A stretch of DNA of 64,000 nucleotides, from positions 248,001-312,000 of the forward strand of contig NC_018691.1 in the NCBI RefSeq assembly GCF_000300005.1, written 5' to 3'. The stretch comes from Alloalcanivorax dieselolei B5. GTDB lineage: Bacteria; Pseudomonadota; Gammaproteobacteria; Pseudomonadales; Alcanivoracaceae. Below, piece after piece: positions 1 to 8,625 of this stretch; position 1 is the stretch's first letter, and every line of letters begins with the position of its first letter. The position numbers and the translations under genes were made by a program. The notes under the pieces are model-generated. The model saw only the letters and a list, made by a program, of their open reading frames with translations. It did not search any database and was not told the origin of the DNA.

Positions 1-344
1 CCCTGACCCTGGATCAGATCCGCCGCTTCATCGCCGAAGGGCCCAGTGACGAGGAACTGGCCATGGCCAAGGACAACATTCTTGGCGGCATGGCACTGGA
101 AACCGCCGACAACAGCGATATCATCGGCCAACTCGGCGCCATCGGCTTCTACGATCTGCCTCTGGACTATCTGCAACAGTTCAACCAGCAGGTGCGGGAT
201 CTGACCGTGGCGGACATCCAGGCGGCAATGCGGAAAGCGGTGGATCCAGACCATCTGGCGATTGTCAGTATCGGCCCGGAAGCGCCCGCCCTGCCCGCCA
301 CGCAAACGGTCGAAAGCAATGAAAGCCAAGGGAAAAACCAGTAA
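1..344 (+). CDS. M16-family zinc peptidase, C-terminal fragment (5' end outside window)
   Basis: The gene enters from before base 1 and stops at a TAA at 342-344, so only about the last 113 residues are visible. They read as the inactive-half C-terminus of a pitrilysin-type M16 peptidase: a segment with SDEELAMAKDNILGG, then a helix with DNSDIIGQLGAIGFYDLP, then DYLQQFNQQVRDLT and the terminal DPDHLAIVSIGP. The HxxEH zinc site lies upstream and cannot be checked. The 3' end overlaps the rsmD start by 26 bp, and an M16 peptidase next to rsmD is a common gammaproteobacterial arrangement. Family call is fairly safe; subtype and localisation cannot be judged from the fragment. Confidence 0.75.
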   Translation, partial: LTLDQIRRFIAEGPSDEELAMAKDNILGGMALETADNSDIIGQLGAIGFYDLPLDYLQQFNQQVRDLTVADIQAAMRKAVDPDHLAIVSIGPEAPALPATQTVESNESQGKNQ

Positions 345-894
345 GGGGCAGGTGCGGATCATTGGCGGCGAATTTCGTGGCCACCGCCTGCACTTCGTCG
401 ACCAGGGGGGGGATCTGCGCCCCTCCGGGGACCGCATGCGCGAGACCCTATTCAACTGGTTGCAATGGGAGTTGTCCGGGGCCCGGGTGCTAGATCTGTT
501 CGCCGGCTCCGGAGCCCTGGGCGCGGAAGCGCTGAGCCGTGGTGCCGAGCGCGCCATTTTGGTGGAGAAAAAAAAGGAGCGCTGCTCCGATCTGTCCCGT
601 CAATTGCGCCCCTTGTTCGGCGAGCGGGTGGTGGTACAGTGCGCCGACGCTTTGAAATGGTTGCCGAGGACGGCGGAGCGTTTTGACCTGGTGTTCATTG
701 ACCCGCCCTATGATCTGGGGCTGGCGGAGCCTGCCTGCCGCGCCCTGGAGGACCTCAAGCTGCTGATGCCGGAGGCGTTGATCTACGTCGAATCCCGGCG
801 CCAGGACGGGGCGCCGCAAGTGCCGGAGAATTGGCGGCTGCTGAAGGAAAAAAGCGGCGGCGATGCGCTGGCTCGATTGTTCCAGCGGGAGTAA
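319..894 (+). CDS. rsmD: 16S rRNA (guanine966-N2)-methyltransferase RsmD
   Basis: SAM-dependent enzyme that methylates G966 of 16S rRNA during 30S assembly. Seen here: an N-terminal RIIGGEFRGHRL segment, the SAM-binding glycine motif DLFAGSGALGAEALSRGA and the catalytic FIDPPYDLGL (N6/N2-type DPPY motif). I prefer the ATG at 319, giving 191 residues, close to the family length. An upstream in-frame ATG at 262 would add a basic, unconserved extension lying inside the peptidase gene. The 26-bp overlap with the peptidase gene suggests translational coupling. Confidence 0.93.
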   Translation: MKAKGKTSKGQVRIIGGEFRGHRLHFVDQGGDLRPSGDRMRETLFNWLQWELSGARVLDLFAGSGALGAEALSRGAERAILVEKKKERCSDLSRQLRPLFGERVVVQCADALKWLPRTAERFDLVFIDPPYDLGLAEPACRALEDLKLLMPEALIYVESRRQDGAPQVPENWRLLKEKSGGDALARLFQRE

Positions 895-910
895 CGACTG
901 GAGCGGGGGC

Positions 911-1000
911 TACGAAGCCACTGTAGGAGCTTGCCCTGCAAGCGAATCTTGGCAGACGGGCCCATTCGCTTGCAGGGCAAGCTCCTACAGTGGCCTTGTA
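911..1000. repeat. REP-like palindrome, family 1 (perfect 31-bp arms)
   Basis: Bases 917-947 and 964-994 are perfect reverse complements, built on ctgtaggagcttgccc and gcaagcgaat, with a 16-base loop. Flanks (tacgaagcc / ggccttgta) extend the pairing imperfectly. The same palindrome, with variations, recurs at 4526, 8470, 11505, 27411, 38557 and 61577, always between genes. It could act as a stem-loop behind rsmD, but there is no T-tract. The rest of the 895-1099 gap holds no recognisable gene. Confidence 0.9.
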
Positions 1001-1099
1001 GTGACCCGGAATTCTAGGGTGCCAGCGAATTGCGGGGCAGCAGCGGTCCTCTTCATAAACGGAGGGTCCGCAATGTTTCAAAAACATTGAGGAAAGTGT

Positions 1100-2068
1100 A
1101 TGTGGCTTGCCGTGGCGGCAGTGGTTGCCGGCCTGATTGTTCTTGTCTGGAGTGCTGACCGGTTTGTTGATGGTGCCGCCACCACCGCCCGTTACGCGGG
1201 CATGCCGTCCCTGCTGATCGGCATGGTGGTGATCGGTTTTGGCACCTCGGCGCCGGAAATGGTGGTGTCCGCCCTGGCCGCCGCGGATGGCAATCCGGGA
1301 TTGGCATTGGGTAACGCCTATGGCTCCAACATCACCAACATTGCTTTGATTCTCGGCCTGGTGGCGGCGATCAGCCCGATTGCCGTGCATTCCTCGGTGC
1401 TGCGTAAAGAGTTGCCGATACTGCTGGTGATCACCCTGCTGTCCGCCGCGCTGATCTATGACGACCTGGTGAGCCGCATGGATGCGGTGATACTGCTACT
1501 GGTCTTCGCGTTGCTGATGGTCTGGTCCATCTACCAGGGCATGCGGGGAGAAGGCGACCCTCTGGGTGGGGATGTGGACCAGGAAGCCTTCACCCGTCCG
1601 ATGAGCAAGAGACGCGCTCTGTTCTGGCTGGTGCTGGGGTTGGTCTTTCTGGTGCTCAGTTCCCGTTTGTTGGTCTGGGGGGCGGTGGAAATCTCCCAGG
1701 CGCTGGGGGTCAGTGATCTGATCATCGGTCTGACCGTGGTGGCCATTGGTACCTCCCTGCCGGAACTGGCCTCCAGCCTGGTGGCAATCCGCAAGAACGA
1801 ACACGATCTGGCTCTGGGCAATGTGCTAGGCTCCAACCTGTTCAATACCCTGGCGGTGGTGGGGATCGCCGGTGCGATCCATCCGGTGGTGGTGGAACCG
1901 GCGGTGCTTTATCGGGATTGGGCGGTGATGACCGGTCTGACCCTGCTGCTGTTTGTGTTTGGGTATGGCTTCCGTGGGCGGGGGCGAATCAATCGTCTGG
2001 AAGGCACGGCGTTGCTGGTTATTTATGTGGCCTACACCGGCTATCTGGTGACCACCATGATGCCTTGA
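1100..2068 (+). CDS. Calcium/sodium antiporter of the CaCA superfamily (YrbG-like)
   Basis: Inner-membrane cation/Ca2+ exchanger of 322 residues, like the YrbG group. The internal two-fold repeat is clear. The first alpha-repeat carries GFGTSAPEMVVSALAA and GNAYGSNITNIALILG near residues 45-90; the second carries AIGTSLPELASSLVAI and LGNVLGSNLFNTLAVVG near 215-255. The acidic residues of the two PE(M/L) motifs are the ion ligands in this superfamily. About ten hydrophobic segments are separated by a charged loop near residues 145-170. Ion specificity cannot be read from sequence. Confidence 0.88.
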   Translation: MWLAVAAVVAGLIVLVWSADRFVDGAATTARYAGMPSLLIGMVVIGFGTSAPEMVVSALAAADGNPGLALGNAYGSNITNIALILGLVAAISPIAVHSSVLRKELPILLVITLLSAALIYDDLVSRMDAVILLLVFALLMVWSIYQGMRGEGDPLGGDVDQEAFTRPMSKRRALFWLVLGLVFLVLSSRLLVWGAVEISQALGVSDLIIGLTVVAIGTSLPELASSLVAIRKNEHDLALGNVLGSNLFNTLAVVGIAGAIHPVVVEPAVLYRDWAVMTGLTLLLFVFGYGFRGRGRINRLEGTALLVIYVAYTGYLVTTMMP

Positions 2069-2118
2069 CGCCGGGGCCGACTCCGCTGTGAAATCCGCGG
2101 TGAAAAGAGGACAACGGA

Positions 2119-3276
2119 ATGCGTGAGCGTCTGGAGCAGCAGTCTTTTCTGGTTTTTCTGATTCTGGTGACAGTGGCCTTTCTGCTGCTGCTGCGCCCTT
2201 TTTATGCGCCGGTGTTCTGGGCCTTCGCGGTGGCCCTGATCTTCTTTCCGATGCAGCGGCGCCTGTTGGCCCGCTGGCCGGGGCGGCGCAATCTGGCCGC
2301 CATGATCACCCTGCTGTTGAGCATCGTGGTGGTGGTGATCCCGGTGCTGGTGGTGGCGGCGTCCTTCATTCGGGAAGGACTGGCGGTATATGACCGTGTG
2401 CAACAGGGCGAATTTGATCCGGCCAGCTACCTGCAAAAACTGGAAGTGGCCTTCCCCTCCGCCCATTACTGGTTGGAGCGTCTGGGGGTGGATTTCTCCG
2501 ATCTTGGCGCGCAACTGATGTCGGGTCTGAAAGCCGCCGGCCAGTTTCTGGCCAAGCGGGCACTGGATGTGGGGCAGAATACGTTCCAGTTCTTCGTTAA
2601 TCTCGGCCTGATGCTGTATCTCACCTTTTTTCTGCTGCGCGACGGCCCCGCTCTGGTGGACCTGTTGATCCGGGCGTTGCCGCTGGGCGATGACCGGGAG
2701 CGGATGATCTTCAGCAAATTCGCCGAAGTGACCCGGGCCACGGTGAAGGGCAACCTGGTGATCGCGGTGATCCAGGGGGCGCTGGGGGGACTGATTTTCT
2801 GGGTCCTGGGTCTGCCGGCGGCGGTGCTGTGGGCGGTGGTGATGGCGGTGCTGTCGTTGATTCCGGCCCTGGGGGCGAGCCTGGTGTGGGTGCCGGTGGC
2901 GCTTTACATGTACGCCACCGGAGACGTGACCGAGGCGCTGATCCTGGTGTTGTTCGGTGTTTTCGTCATCGGGCTGGTGGATAATCTGCTGCGTCCGGTG
3001 CTGGTGGGCCGGGACACCAAGCTGCCGGACTATCTGGTACTGTTTTCCACCCTGGGTGGATTGACCCTGTTCGGTATTACCGGGTTCGCCCTGGGGCCTT
3101 TGCTGGCGGGGCTGTTTGTTTCGTTCTGGCAAATTTTCATTCTGGAGTTCAATGTGGAGCCGGCCGGGAACCTGGCCGCCACGGACGGGTCCACTGAGGA
3201 AGAGTCGGTGCCGGAAGCCGAAGTCCGGATTCCGGGGGGAAATAAGGACGACAACGGTGATAACGAGGGACAATGA
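2119..3276 (+). CDS. AI-2E family transporter (PerM/YhhT-type permease)
   Basis: Polytopic inner-membrane protein of 385 residues. An N-terminal cluster of hydrophobic helices (about residues 10-80) is followed by a periplasmic amphipathic region (90-150) and a C-terminal helical bundle (155-335). The bundle contains LIPALGASLVWVPVA, DNLLRPVLVG and TLGGLTLFGITGFALGPL, typical of this family. Members include the autoinducer-2 exporter TqsA and Na+(Li+)/H+ antiporters, so the substrate is open. The tail after residue 350 is acidic. Start ATG has an AGAGGA-like ribosome site. The stop overlaps the next start by 4 bp, implying co-translation with the small lipoprotein. Confidence 0.88.
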   Translation: MRERLEQQSFLVFLILVTVAFLLLLRPFYAPVFWAFAVALIFFPMQRRLLARWPGRRNLAAMITLLLSIVVVVIPVLVVAASFIREGLAVYDRVQQGEFDPASYLQKLEVAFPSAHYWLERLGVDFSDLGAQLMSGLKAAGQFLAKRALDVGQNTFQFFVNLGLMLYLTFFLLRDGPALVDLLIRALPLGDDRERMIFSKFAEVTRATVKGNLVIAVIQGALGGLIFWVLGLPAAVLWAVVMAVLSLIPALGASLVWVPVALYMYATGDVTEALILVLFGVFVIGLVDNLLRPVLVGRDTKLPDYLVLFSTLGGLTLFGITGFALGPLLAGLFVSFWQIFILEFNVEPAGNLAATDGSTEEESVPEAEVRIPGGNKDDNGDNEGQ

Positions 3277-4058
3277 TGAAATTCCTGCTGCTGCCCATGC
3301 TGCTGCCTTTTTTGATGGCCATGACCATGTCTGGTTGCGAGGACGAGGATGGTGATGGTGGTGGCCGCTTCCGGTCCAGCGCCACGGTGTACTACTACAA
3401 CCAGATCACGCATAACGGCAACGCTGATCAGACTGCGCTGACCGTGGACCTGACCATCGATGATGAAAGCATCACCGGGCAGGGCTATTCCGGTGAAGCC
3501 GAGGGGCCGAGCCTGCAAGTCACCATTGATGACTCCAACGACAATCAGGACAACAGCGTGCAGATGACCGGCGTCAGCGGTAACGGCTCGACCCTGTTCC
3601 AGCAGCGCCTGCGTCTGGCCAACGATACCGGTTACACCCTGGTGTCCTACGGTGACCTCACCACGGGCGCCGCTCAAGTCCAGTTGTTGAACCAGGAAAT
3701 CAGCGACGTGGCCAGCGGCACGGTGCGCTTCCGGGTGATCAATACGGTGACGTTTTCCGATGCGTTTTCCATCGATGTACGCGTTAACGGCGACAACAGT
3801 GCTTTCGGGACGGATCTGCAGCGTGGTGATGTCACTGGTTACCAGACCATGAACAGCGGGCGCCTGAATATGGAGGTGCTGGTTAACGGCGTTTCCCCGG
3901 AGCGCCGTATCACCCGGGTGGACTGCGCCATGAATGGTGGCCGCAGCTACGATGCCATCCTGGCGTTCAGTGACCCCCTGAACTTCCCGCTGAGTTACCA
4001 AGACGCCGACGACGGTCAACTGGTGCTGTACTGCCACGAACACGACCGGAATCCCTGA
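3273..4058 (+). CDS. Small acidic probable lipoprotein, unknown function
   Basis: 261 residues, starting at ATGATG overlapping the permease stop. The N-terminus is a hydrophobic signal ending MTMSGC, a slightly irregular lipobox, followed by an Asp-rich stretch (EDEDGDGGG). The remainder looks like secreted beta-rich sequence with many Asn, Asp, Thr and Ser residues and conserved-looking [19 protein letters not shown] and TVRFRVINT segments. It resembles periplasmic or surface proteins of a DUF4397-like Ig type, but I do not recognise it with confidence. Translational coupling suggests a joint role with the permease; this is inference only. Confidence 0.6.
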   Translation: MMKFLLLPMLLPFLMAMTMSGCEDEDGDGGGRFRSSATVYYYNQITHNGNADQTALTVDLTIDDESITGQGYSGEAEGPSLQVTIDDSNDNQDNSVQMTGVSGNGSTLFQQRLRLANDTGYTLVSYGDLTTGAAQVQLLNQEISDVASGTVRFRVINTVTFSDAFSIDVRVNGDNSAFGTDLQRGDVTGYQTMNSGRLNMEVLVNGVSPERRITRVDCAMNGGRSYDAILAFSDPLNFPLSYQDADDGQLVLYCHEHDRNP

Positions 4059-4191
4059 TTCCGGTTCGCTCCACTGTCGACGGATTTGCCGTGGCGCCCG
4101 CGGGCAGGGTCCCGCTATGGCGCCCGCCCGGCTCCGGTATATACTCGCGCTCCTTTCATACTATTCCGAGCCCGTTCCGTGGAGACCGTCA

Positions 4192-4473
4192 ATGTTCAAG
4201 GTTAACGAGTATTTTGATGCCAAGGTGGCGTCCATTGCCTTCCAGACCGAGGATAAGCCCGCCACCGTCGGCGTCATGGCCCCGGGCGACTATGAATTCG
4301 GCACCAGCCAGCATGAAACCATGACCGTGGTCAGCGGTGCCCTTACCGTGCAATTGCCGGGTGCGGATGACTGGCGCACCTACGCCGCCGGCGAAACCTT
4401 CGAAGTGGCCGCTGATCAGCGTTTCCAGGTGAAAGTGGCGGTGGATACCGCTTATCTGTGCCTGTACGGCTGA
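4192..4473 (+). CDS. ppnP: Pyrimidine/purine nucleoside phosphorylase PpnP
   Basis: 93-residue single cupin-fold protein of the YaiE/DUF1255 family, which phosphorolyses a range of nucleosides to base plus ribose-1-phosphate. Seen: [16 protein letters not shown] at the N-terminus, the signature [18 protein letters not shown], the [16 protein letters not shown] cupin strand and [13 protein letters not shown] at the end. Length matches the family almost exactly. An in-frame upstream ATG at 4117 gives an unconserved extension and was rejected. Its function fits with the nearby codBA base-salvage genes, though it is not in the same transcript as far as can be seen. Confidence 0.9.
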   Translation: MFKVNEYFDAKVASIAFQTEDKPATVGVMAPGDYEFGTSQHETMTVVSGALTVQLPGADDWRTYAAGETFEVAADQRFQVKVAVDTAYLCLYG

Positions 4474-4525
4474 TCGCGAGATGCGAACTGCTTAAACGCA
4501 AGCACGTAAAACTCGAAAGAGGCAG

Positions 4526-4588
4526 CTGTAGGAGCCAGCCTTGCTGGCGAATAGGGTCGAGATTCGCCTGCAGGGCAGGCTCCTACAG
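4526..4588. repeat. REP-like palindrome, family 1 (imperfect arms)
   Basis: Arms 4526-4552 (ctgtaggagccagcc...) and 4562-4588 (...ggctcctacag) are imperfect reverse complements with a 9-base loop. This is a diverged copy of the element at 911; the tacgaagcc flank follows at 4595. It fills most of the gap between ppnP and the patatin-like gene. Confidence 0.8.
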
Positions 4589-4680
4589 GAGAGACTACGA
4601 AGCCAATAGCGCTCCCCCGCTTTTGCCCCACCTCCCCATTCTGATTAGTATTCCCAGCTTTCCAACGCCAGGAGTTGACG

Positions 4681-5796
4681 GTGCCCGCTATCCATAGCCG
4701 TGAACCGGCCCTGACCCTTCGAGCCGGCGAGGAGGCCATCGCGCATATCCGCGAGCATGGGCTGCGCGCGGAAGACATCGAGGTGCTGCCCGGTGCCGCC
4801 GGCGGGCCCAAGGGGATCGGGATTGCTGGTCTGGATCAGGCTATTTTCGGCGACTTTTTGTCGCGGGCACCGCGCCGGCGCACCTTGATTGGGGCCTCCA
4901 TCGGCAGCTGGCGCTTCGCCGCCGTGGCCAGTGGCAGGGATGGCGCCGCCCGCTCCAAGGCGCTGGCGCGGTTGGCGGATCTGTATACCCGCCAGCGTTT
5001 CCCCAAAGGCATTACCGCCCACGAAGTCACCCGCCGTTGCGCCGCCATGCTCGCCGACCTGCTTGATGAGCAGGACGGCACCATCCTCGATAACCCGGAC
5101 TATCGGTTGGTGGTGGTGGTGATCCGCAGCCGTGGCCTGATGACGCGGGACGGCGGCCTGGTTCTGGGGCTTGGCCTGGCCGGAGTGATTGGCGGCAATT
5201 TGCTGAGTCGCCGGGCGCTGGGTGCGTTCATGGAACGCGGCCTGGTCTACAACGGCGGCGAGGACAGCCTGCCGCTGTCTCCATTGGCGGATTTCGCCAC
5301 CCACCATGTGCCGCTGACCGCCGACAACCTGCGCGCCGCCCTGCTGGCCAGCGCCGCCATTCCCATGGTGCTGGAAGGGGTTCGGGATATTCCCGGGGCG
5401 CCACCGGGCGTCTACCGGGATGGCGGCATGCTCGATTACCATCTGGACTTGCCGTACCGCACGGAAGGGCTGGTGCTATATCCGCATTTCACCGACCGGG
5501 TGATTCCCGGCTGGTTCGACAAGCCGCTGCGCTGGCGCAATGGGGACCCCGGGCGTTTGTCCCGCACCGTATTGGTGTCGCCGTCGCCGCGGTACCTGGC
5601 CAGCCTGCCGCATGGCAAGCTGCCGGACCGCACCGACTTCAAGCGTTATCTTGATGATGATGCCGGCCGTGAACGCTATTGGCGCACGGCCATCGACGAA
5701 AGCCGGCGCCTGGGAGATGAATTTCTGGAGCTGGTGGAGTGCGGCCGTGTCGCCGATCGCCTGCATCCCCTGTTGGGCCGCCGGCCCGCGAACTGA
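4681..5796 (+). CDS. Patatin-like phospholipase/acyl hydrolase
   Basis: 371-residue patatin-fold serine hydrolase. The oxyanion-type glycine run GAAGGPKGIG is near residue 40, the nucleophile elbow is GASIGS (GxSxG), and the dyad aspartate lies in YRDGGMLDYH. These are the three hallmarks of the family. The N-terminal glycine motif differs from the canonical DGGGxRG. No signal peptide is evident, so the protein is probably cytoplasmic. The GTG at 4681 is chosen because AGGAG at 4670-4674 sits six bases ahead; the in-frame TTG at 4675 directly abuts the ribosome site. Natural lipid substrate is unknown. Confidence 0.82.
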   Translation: MPAIHSREPALTLRAGEEAIAHIREHGLRAEDIEVLPGAAGGPKGIGIAGLDQAIFGDFLSRAPRRRTLIGASIGSWRFAAVASGRDGAARSKALARLADLYTRQRFPKGITAHEVTRRCAAMLADLLDEQDGTILDNPDYRLVVVVIRSRGLMTRDGGLVLGLGLAGVIGGNLLSRRALGAFMERGLVYNGGEDSLPLSPLADFATHHVPLTADNLRAALLASAAIPMVLEGVRDIPGAPPGVYRDGGMLDYHLDLPYRTEGLVLYPHFTDRVIPGWFDKPLRWRNGDPGRLSRTVLVSPSPRYLASLPHGKLPDRTDFKRYLDDDAGRERYWRTAIDESRRLGDEFLELVECGRVADRLHPLLGRRPAN

Positions 5797-5821
5797 TTTG
5801 GCCCGCGGGTTGCACGGCCAG

Positions 5822-5850
5822 GCTCCGTGTTTCCCTGATAGTCACGGAGC
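5822..5850 (+). promoter_or_regulatory. Hairpin sequestering the codB ribosome-binding site (candidate)
   Basis: GCTCCGTG (5822-5829) and CACGGAGC (5843-5850) form a perfect 8-bp stem with a 13-base loop. The right arm contains the GGAG Shine-Dalgarno (5846-5849), six bases before the codB ATG at 5856. Folding would hide the ribosome site, so this could be a translational control element. No known riboswitch consensus was recognised. Confidence 0.5.
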
Positions 5851-5855
5851 TTGCC

Positions 5856-7112
5856 ATGTCTTCATCCGATGATTACCCGCTGAGCGCTGTTCCCAAGGAC
5901 CAGCGTAAGGGTTTGCTGTCCACCTCGGTGGTGCTGCTCGGCTTCACCTTCTTTACCGCCACCATGTGGGCCGGCGGCAATCTGGGTTCCGCGTTCTCGT
6001 TCCCGGATCTGCTCATGGTGATCCTGGTGGGCAACCTGCTGCTGGGGGCCTATGCCGCCGCGCTGGCCTACATCGCCTGCCGCAGCGGACTGAACACCGT
6101 GCTGATGGGGCGCTATTGTTTCGGGGAGAAGGGCAGCAAGCTGTCCGACTGCCTGCTGGGCTTTACCCAGATCGGCTGGTACGCCTGGGGCACCGCCACC
6201 ATCGCCATTGCGCTGGTGAAGATGACCCCGCTGCCGCAATGGCTGGAGCTGCCGTTAATGGTGGTGTTCGGCTTTGGCTTTTGCGTCACCGCCATGGTGG
6301 GGTATCGCGGGCTGGACTGGCTGTCCCGGTTCGCGGTGCCGGCCATGCTGCTGTTCATCGGTGTCAGCCTCTATCAGGGCGTGGTCGATGTGGGCGGTTT
6401 CAAGGCACTGAGCGCCCGTGCCGGTGGCGGTGACATGGGTTTCGCCGCCGCCATCACCGTGGTGATTGGCACTTTTGTTAGTGGTGGCACCATGGCCACC
6501 AACTGGAGCCGCTTTGCCCGCAATGGCCGTATCGCGGTGATCGCCACCCTGGCGGCGTTCTTCCTCGGCAACGGTTTGATGGTGCTGGTCGGCGCCATGG
6601 GCACGCTGATATACCAGCAGGCCGATATCGTCGATGTGATGATCACCCAGGGGTTCGTGGTGCTGGCGCTGTTGATGCTGTTTCTGAACATCTGGACCAC
6701 TCAGGACAATACCATCTATAACTTTTCGGTGGCCGGCTGCAATCTGCTGCGCACCGACCGGCGCCGGCTGGTAACCATCGCCGGCGCGGCCATCGGCACG
6801 GTTCTGGCGGTGTTTGGCATGTACGATCTGCTGGTGCCGTTCCTGATCCTGCTGGGAACTTTCATTCCGCCATTGGGTGGGGTGATCATGGCCGACTTCT
6901 GGGTGCGTTTCCGCGGCCAGTACCCACCTCTGGACGGCACGGTACTGCCGGCTTTCCAATGGTCGGGTCTGTGCGCCTACGCTCTCGGCGCCCTGGCGGC
7001 CTGGAGTTCGCCCGTATTGCCGCCGGTGGTCGGGGTGGTGGTGGCCTTCCTGGCCCATGCCCTGATTTCCCGTCTGTTGCCGGCCACCGATGGCGTCCCG
7101 GAGCAGTCTTGA
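5856..7112 (+). CDS. codB: Cytosine permease (NCS1 family)
   Basis: 418-residue, roughly 12-helix inner-membrane permease of the NCS1 nucleobase transporter family, which imports cytosine. Family features include FTFFTATMWAGGNLG in helix 1, the GRYCFGEKGSKL loop, QIGWYAWGTATIAIA, the WSRFARNGR loop and the WTTQDNTIYNFSVA helix. The ATG at 5856 gives the conserved DYPLSAVP N-terminus. The gene is 27 bp upstream of codA on the same strand, the usual codBA arrangement, so import and deamination are probably co-expressed. Translation may be tuned by the hairpin covering its ribosome site. Confidence 0.92.
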   Translation: MSSSDDYPLSAVPKDQRKGLLSTSVVLLGFTFFTATMWAGGNLGSAFSFPDLLMVILVGNLLLGAYAAALAYIACRSGLNTVLMGRYCFGEKGSKLSDCLLGFTQIGWYAWGTATIAIALVKMTPLPQWLELPLMVVFGFGFCVTAMVGYRGLDWLSRFAVPAMLLFIGVSLYQGVVDVGGFKALSARAGGGDMGFAAAITVVIGTFVSGGTMATNWSRFARNGRIAVIATLAAFFLGNGLMVLVGAMGTLIYQQADIVDVMITQGFVVLALLMLFLNIWTTQDNTIYNFSVAGCNLLRTDRRRLVTIAGAAIGTVLAVFGMYDLLVPFLILLGTFIPPLGGVIMADFWVRFRGQYPPLDGTVLPAFQWSGLCAYALGALAAWSSPVLPPVVGVVVAFLAHALISRLLPATDGVPEQS

Positions 7113-7139
7113 GTTTGAACCGGCTTTTTTGGAGTGATC

Positions 7140-8396
7140 ATGGAAATCGTCAACGTCCGTCTGCGTCAGCAACCTGATCTGTACACCTTGCGTATCGAGG
7201 AGGGGCGCTTCGCCGCCATCGAGCGCCAGCCGGGTTCGGTGGCGGCGGCACAGGGGCAGCGGGATGGTCAGGGGCGGCTGGCCTGTGCGCCTCTGGTGGA
7301 ACCGCACATCCATCTGGACGCGGCCTTCACCGCCGGTGAACCGGCCTGGAACCAGAGCGGCACCCTGTTCGAAGGCATCGAGCGTTGGGGCGAACGGCGC
7401 CCCATGCTCAGCAACGAGGACGTGCGCCGGCGCGCGCTACGCACCATGGAACTGTTGGTGGGACGGGGTGTGCAGCATATCCGCACCCATGCCGACACCA
7501 CCGATCCGGACCTGGTGGCGCTGCGGGCGTTGTGCGAATTGCGCGATGAGTTGAAGGATTATATCGACCTGCAGGTGGTGGCGTTTCCCCAGGAGGGGCT
7601 TTTGTCCAGCCCGGGTGGGTTGGAGCGCATGGAGCAGGCGCTGGAAATCGGCGCCGACGTGGTCGGCGGCATTCCCCATTTCGAGTTCACCCAGGAGCTG
7701 GGCAACGCCTCGATGAAGAAAGTCATCGAACTGGCGATCCGTTATGACCGGCTGGTGGACGTTCACTGCGACGAGATCGACGATCCCAATTCCCGTTTCC
7801 TGGAAGTACTGGCCAGCGAGGCGTTGTTCAACGGCCTCGGAGGGCGTGTCACCGCCAGCCACACCACCGCCATGCACTCCTATGACAACGCCTATTGCTC
7901 CAAGCTGTTCCGGTTGCTCAAGCAGTCCGGCATCAACTTCATTTCCTGTCCCACCGAGAGCCTGCATTTGCAGGGGCGTTTCGACACTTACCCGAAACGG
8001 CGCGGCCTGACCCGGGTGAAAGAACTGAACGCGGCGGGCATCAATGTGTGTTTCGGCGAGGACTCCATTTTCGACCCCTGGTATTCCCTCGGTAACGGCA
8101 GCCTGCTGCGAACGCTGGATTTCGGGCTGCACATCTGCCACATGATGGGCTATCAGGATTTCAGCCAGGCGTTGGATCTGATCACCGACAACAGCGCGCG
8201 AACCCTGAACATCCATGACCGGTACGGCATCGCCATGGGTAAGCCGGGTAATTTCATTCTCCTCGATGGCGAAGACGATTATTCGGTGCTGCGGCGTCAG
8301 GGAGAGGTGCTGCTCTCGGTGCGCGGCGGCAAAGTGATCATGGAACGCGAACCCTCCCGTCTGCTGACGCCCTCCTATCTGCCCGGCGCGGAATAA
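7140..8396 (+). CDS. codA: Cytosine deaminase
   Basis: Metal-dependent amidohydrolase-superfamily enzyme converting cytosine to uracil and ammonia. The 418-residue protein carries EPHIHLDAAFT with metal ligands His56 and His58, then DVHCDEIDDPNSRFLE (metal His and proton-shuttling Glu), ASHTTAMHSYDNAY, and GEDSIFDPWYSLGNGS with the catalytic Asp. The ATG at 7140 follows GGAG (7131-7134) by five bases and is preferred over the GTG at 7134. Transcribed with codB. A 10-bp perfect stem-loop overlaps its stop codon. Confidence 0.93.
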   Translation: MEIVNVRLRQQPDLYTLRIEEGRFAAIERQPGSVAAAQGQRDGQGRLACAPLVEPHIHLDAAFTAGEPAWNQSGTLFEGIERWGERRPMLSNEDVRRRALRTMELLVGRGVQHIRTHADTTDPDLVALRALCELRDELKDYIDLQVVAFPQEGLLSSPGGLERMEQALEIGADVVGGIPHFEFTQELGNASMKKVIELAIRYDRLVDVHCDEIDDPNSRFLEVLASEALFNGLGGRVTASHTTAMHSYDNAYCSKLFRLLKQSGINFISCPTESLHLQGRFDTYPKRRGLTRVKELNAAGINVCFGEDSIFDPWYSLGNGSLLRTLDFGLHICHMMGYQDFSQALDLITDNSARTLNIHDRYGIAMGKPGNFILLDGEDDYSVLRRQGEVLLSVRGGKVIMEREPSRLLTPSYLPGAE

Positions 8397-8407
8397 GCCG
8401 CGCCGGG
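8382..8407 (+). terminator. Stem-loop at the codA stop codon
   Basis: CCCGGCGCGG (8382-8391) pairs perfectly with CCGCGCCGGG (8398-8407) around a six-base loop containing the codA TAA. No T-tract follows, so it is either a Rho-assisted/3'-stabilising structure or a weak terminator. Confidence 0.45.
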
Positions 8408-8469
8408 AATCTGTGCTACTCTTGCTCACCGCTTCCGCGATTCGCTGGCACGCAACACGATCAAAGGTA

Positions 8470-8566
8470 GCTACAAGGCCGCTGTAGGAGCTTGCCTTGC
8501 AAGCGAATTATTGAGAAGCGAGCCCAATTCGCTTGCCAGGCAAGCTCCTACAGTGGCTTCGTAAGC
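8470..8566. repeat. REP-like palindrome, family 1
   Basis: Arms 8470-8510 and about 8525-8566 are near-perfect reverse complements (gctgtaggagcttgcctt... / ...caagctcctacagtggc). The central bases differ between the arms. It lies between codA and the MATE gene. Confidence 0.85.
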
Positions 8567-8625
8567 CCTCCCGTGGGAACGGCTGATCGACAGCGATGCC
8601 CTGACTCTCAACCCTTGACCGATCC

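Noticed and set aside
2041-3273. A 410-codon minus-strand frame opposite the AI-2E permease
   Set aside because: Extreme Gln/His/Arg content and exact overlap with a convincing permease gene.
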